8,250 nt of DNA. Origin: Endomicrobiia bacterium. Lineage in GTDB: Bacteria > Elusimicrobiota > Endomicrobiia > Endomicrobiales > Endomicrobiaceae. Location of the stretch: the NCBI GenBank assembly GCA_025998355.1, contig BNVV01000056.1, positions 1-8,250 of the forward strand, in the 5' to 3' direction. Shown one piece after another: positions 6,857-8,250 of the stretch. Position 1 is the stretch's first letter. Each line of letters opens with the position of its first letter. The translations under genes and the position numbers were made by a program. Below the pieces are notes generated by a model. It was not told the origin of the DNA. It made no database searches and worked only from the letters and a program-made list of their open reading frames with translations.

Positions 6857-7317
6857 TTTCGCTCCTTTTTATACCGTTTTAAGGTCTGTTCATACAAATC
6901 CTACCACTCATAGCTATAGCAAAAATAAATTTCAAAACAACTTGCTGTAAAATTTCATCTAGGCAAAACACATGAAAGAAAATTATAGATATCCCAAAAT
7001 CACAGCAAATTTTTAAAAAAGCTCTTTTCTTTTTAAATACTCCTCACTTTCTCTTCCCGCATCTAAATTACATCCTAACGAAAATCTTTTCTTCCTCATA
7101 CCATATTTTCCCTAATAAATCTAAAGTTCTTTGTTATTTTTGCCTATTATTTCCATCTCTGCCCAATTGTCTGCCGACAGTGTCAAATTGCAGTCTATGA
7201 AATTTGCCTGGACTTAAAACCAGCCGCTTTAAGAAACTTTTTTCATGTGTTTTGCTTGTGGAAAAAGATTTGGAATAGTGATTTTAAAATATTAAAGTAT
7301 TAAAATACATACCAGTG
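6857..7317. other. Gene-free stretch of about 460 bases
   Basis: I see no gene with a start, a ribosome binding site and recognisable content on either strand. Short open stretches exist, such as minus-strand 7122-7205 reading FIDCNLTLSADNWAEMEIIG, but I cannot assign them. The stretch contains one 15-bp exact inverted repeat (6963-6977 and 7241-7255) and an AT-rich run at 7280-7310. It is probably decayed sequence. Confidence 0.6.
6963..7255. repeat. 15-bp inverted repeat enclosing about 260 bases
   Basis: gcaaaacacatgaaa at 6963-6977 is the exact reverse complement of tttcatgtgttttgc at 7241-7255, with weaker matching inward for a few more bases. So long an exact match is unlikely by chance over this short distance. 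It could be the terminal repeats of a small non-autonomous element or an IS remnant. I see no target duplication. Confidence 0.5.
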
Positions 7318-7675
7318 ATTAGGTCTCTTTGCCTTGCGTTACTTTGCGGCAAGCCCGTAACTTAAGGTGTTTGAGAGTAAACTTAAATGACAAAGTACAA
7401 TTCGGTATCGTTGTTAATGTTGAGATCTGGCAAGTTTAAGCAGCTAAAACGATGGAATTAAAGACTTCGGTTGGAATGGTGGGGTTTGAGGTAACATGGA
7501 ATATAATTTTAGGCTGGGAAGTATCATTGCCTTTGCCGAACTCTGAAGAGACCGTTGTTGATGAAGTAACTTATACCCGAACACAGATACAGCCTTGGCC
7601 AAACGGTGAAAGTAAAAAGCCTTCATCAAAACCAAGGTACAAAAAGCCATACAAATCGCCACGAACAGGCAAAAA
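7318..7675 (+). mobile_element. Degraded IS5-family transposase remnant
   Basis: The plus strand carries pieces of an IS5-type (DDE) transposase in shifting frames. From ATG 7388 one reads MTKYNSVSLLMLRSGKFKQL, matching the family N-terminal pattern ending in (K/R)F(K/R)xLTG(V/I)K. In other frames from about 7445 there are GIKDF and then KTSVGMV. From about 7550 VVDEVTYTRTQ and then NGESKK resemble the VVDVTETPxQRPkxGQKK block around the first catalytic Asp. Near 7622 FIKTKVQ resembles HTIKTQV. Upstream, attaggtctctttgc at 7318-7332 resembles the attagacctcttgc end of the intact IS at 8125. No single frame codes through. The right boundary with the M48 fragment is unclear (7625 to 7690). It is a different, older copy than the one at 8128. 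Confidence 0.55.
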
Positions 7676-7960
7676 GAAAATTTTAAAGTTAAGGGCTTAT
7701 CTAAAATGGATAGTTCGAAATGTTCAACAAAATCAAACGTGTTTTTTACTGGATTTGGAAGATTGCTCAGAATAGTTTTATTCGATACTCTTATGAAAAA
7801 TCATTCTGTTGAAGAATCAACAAGCATTTTAGCTCGTGAAATGGGCCATTTCAAACTTAGGCGCATAATAAAACAAATGATTCTTTCTTTTGTCTCCGCT
7901 GGAATGCTGTTTGTTCTTTCGCTTTTTGCAAACAAAAGCCAAGCCCTTGCCAATTCCTGA
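7676..7960 (+). pseudogene. Fragment of an M48 (Ste24/HtpX-type) zinc metallopeptidase
   Basis: The open frame reads FKVKGLSKMDSSK, KSNVFFTGFGR, RIVLFDTLMKNHSVEE, LAREMGHFKLRRIIKQ and then a hydrophobic segment, ending at TGA 7958-7960. This is the core of a Ste24-like membrane metalloprotease (family form: SNAYFTGFG, VLFDTLL, LAHEMGHFK). The zinc-binding HEXXH has lost its first His: codon 7835-7837 is CGT (Arg), so the motif reads REMGH. The N-terminal membrane part is replaced by transposase remnant. The C-terminal part with the third zinc ligand (ExxxD) is missing or unrecognisable. The ATG at 7706 has no ribosome binding site. It is clearly non-functional as a protease. Confidence 0.85.
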
Positions 7961-8038
7961 ACTTATTTCGATATTTAATGTTGTTTTTTACAACAAGATG
8001 CCGTAACAATTTCAGCATGATAAATACAAAAACCTACT

Positions 8039-8055
8039 AAAACCATGGGTTTTTT
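8039..8055 (+). terminator. Weak terminator-like hairpin
   Basis: AAAACC and GGTTTT pair across a three-base loop (ATG) and run into six T. The stem has only two G-C pairs. It could have ended transcription of the former M48 gene, before the next gene start at 8102. Confidence 0.3.
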
Positions 8056-8101
8056 AAAGAGATCATGTCATTAATTTAAAAATTACATTTTGGAGTGATC
8101 A

Positions 8102-8127
8102 ATGGAAAAACTTTTAAAAGATTTATT
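8102..8127 (+). pseudogene. 5' end of an unidentified gene interrupted by an IS
   Basis: ATG 8102 has a well-placed GGAG (8092-8095, six-base gap) and encodes MEKLLKDLL before the IS terminal repeat begins at about 8128. Reading on gives only DLLHN and a stop at 8144-8146 inside the IS end. The good ribosome binding site suggests that a real gene began here and was cut by the insertion. Nine residues are too few to identify it. Confidence 0.4.
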
Positions 8128-8134
8128 AGACCTC

Positions 8135-8162
8135 TTGCACAACTAATATATAAAAGTACAAT
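8135..8162 (+). promoter_or_regulatory. Possible transposase promoter in the IS end
   Basis: TTGCAC (8135-8140) and TACAAT (8157-8162) are 16 bases apart. The -10 matches five of six consensus positions; the -35 matches only its TTG. Transcription would start very close to the transposase ATG. Confidence 0.3.
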
Positions 8163-8171
8163 AGAAGTACT

Positions 8172-8250
8172 ATGAAACAGAAAAAGAAAGCGTGCGGAAA
8201 CAGATGGAATGGGTTTAGGCGATTAATGGGAGTAAAGAAAGGGACGTTTG
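8172..8250 (+). CDS. IS5-family transposase, N-terminus (runs off the window)
   Basis: Twenty-six codons from ATG 8172 are open to the window edge. They begin MKQKKKACGNRWN and continue FRRLMGVKKGTF, which matches the helix-turn-helix opening (FRRLTGVKxxTFxxM) of IS5-group DDE transposases. The catalytic DDE residues lie outside the window. The start is close behind the IS end and has only a weak ribosome binding site (AGAAG), as is common for transposases. Whether the copy is intact cannot be judged. Confidence 0.75.
   Translation, partial: MKQKKKACGNRWNGFRRLMGVKKGTF

Larger units (their letters stand above)
8125..8250 (+). mobile_element. Left end of an IS5-like insertion sequence (continues beyond the window)
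   Basis: The element opens with attagacctcttgcacaac (8125-8143), the inverse of window positions 1-19 with one mismatch. The transposase starts 45 bases inside. The terminal TTGCAC (8135-8140) and TACAAT (8157-8162), 16 bases apart, could serve as its promoter. A five-pair hairpin (AGTAC 8155-8159 with GTACT 8167-8171) ends at the base before the transposase ATG and could limit its translation. Confidence 0.78.

Noticed and set aside
7444..7662. 72-codon minus-strand frame
   Set aside because: The plus strand here shows transposase similarity and this frame shows nothing familiar.
7452..7775. 107-codon plus-strand frame as an intact gene
   Set aside because: Its first part is transposase debris. 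Its last part is out of frame with the M48 fragment that covers the same bases.
1..8250. CRISPR arrays, tRNA or rRNA genes, toxin-antitoxin or defence systems
   Set aside because: I saw no regularly spaced repeats, cloverleaf, rRNA-like sequence or defence gene pair on either strand.

Overview
This AT-rich window looks like a slice of a decaying genome, as in a host-restricted bacterial symbiont. Intact biosynthetic genes with strong AGGAGG-type ribosome binding sites alternate with at least five broken genes, and insertion-sequence (IS) ends lie at both window edges. The gene types and the amount of decay would suit an Elusimicrobiota (Endomicrobium-like) endosymbiont, but that is a guess from general character; no marker gene is present.

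Layout. Positions 1-19 are the terminal inverted repeat of an IS5-like element whose body lies outside the window. It abuts the 3' part of proA (plus strand), which also carries a one-base frameshift. Convergent to it is a minus-strand pair: asd (2532-3551) and a five-helix alkaline-phosphatase-superfamily membrane protein of the lipoteichoic acid synthase / MdoB type (498-2522), nine bases apart and translationally linked. A 290-base gap upstream of asd holds a decayed palindromic repeat, a hairpin with a run of eight G, and a clear leuB terminator.

Next is a minus-strand leucine operon: an apparent leuC remnant (about 5784-6000), intact leuD (5167-5658), a fragment of an FkbM-type methyltransferase that exactly fills the gap (4924-5166), and intact leuB (3842-4909). 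Upstream is a frameshifted multi-pass membrane protein gene (6001-6856). Positions 6857-7316 hold no recognisable gene, only a 15-bp exact inverted repeat. From about 7318 the plus strand carries a degraded IS5-like transposase fused to an M48 (Ste24-type) metallopeptidase fragment whose catalytic HEXXH has become REXXH. At 8102 a gene start with a good ribosome binding site is cut after nine codons by a second copy of the IS seen at position 1; its transposase starts at 8172 and runs off the window.

Together: asd makes aspartate semialdehyde for lysine/diaminopimelate, threonine and methionine. leuD and leuB serve leucine (and possibly citramalate-isoleucine) synthesis, but the isomerase large subunit appears eroded at this locus. 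Proline synthesis through proA is broken here. I found no credible undescribed biological system. The points of interest are the decay pattern, the in-frame FkbM remnant behind leuD, the NADP-like cofactor motif in LeuB, and the matching IS ends.
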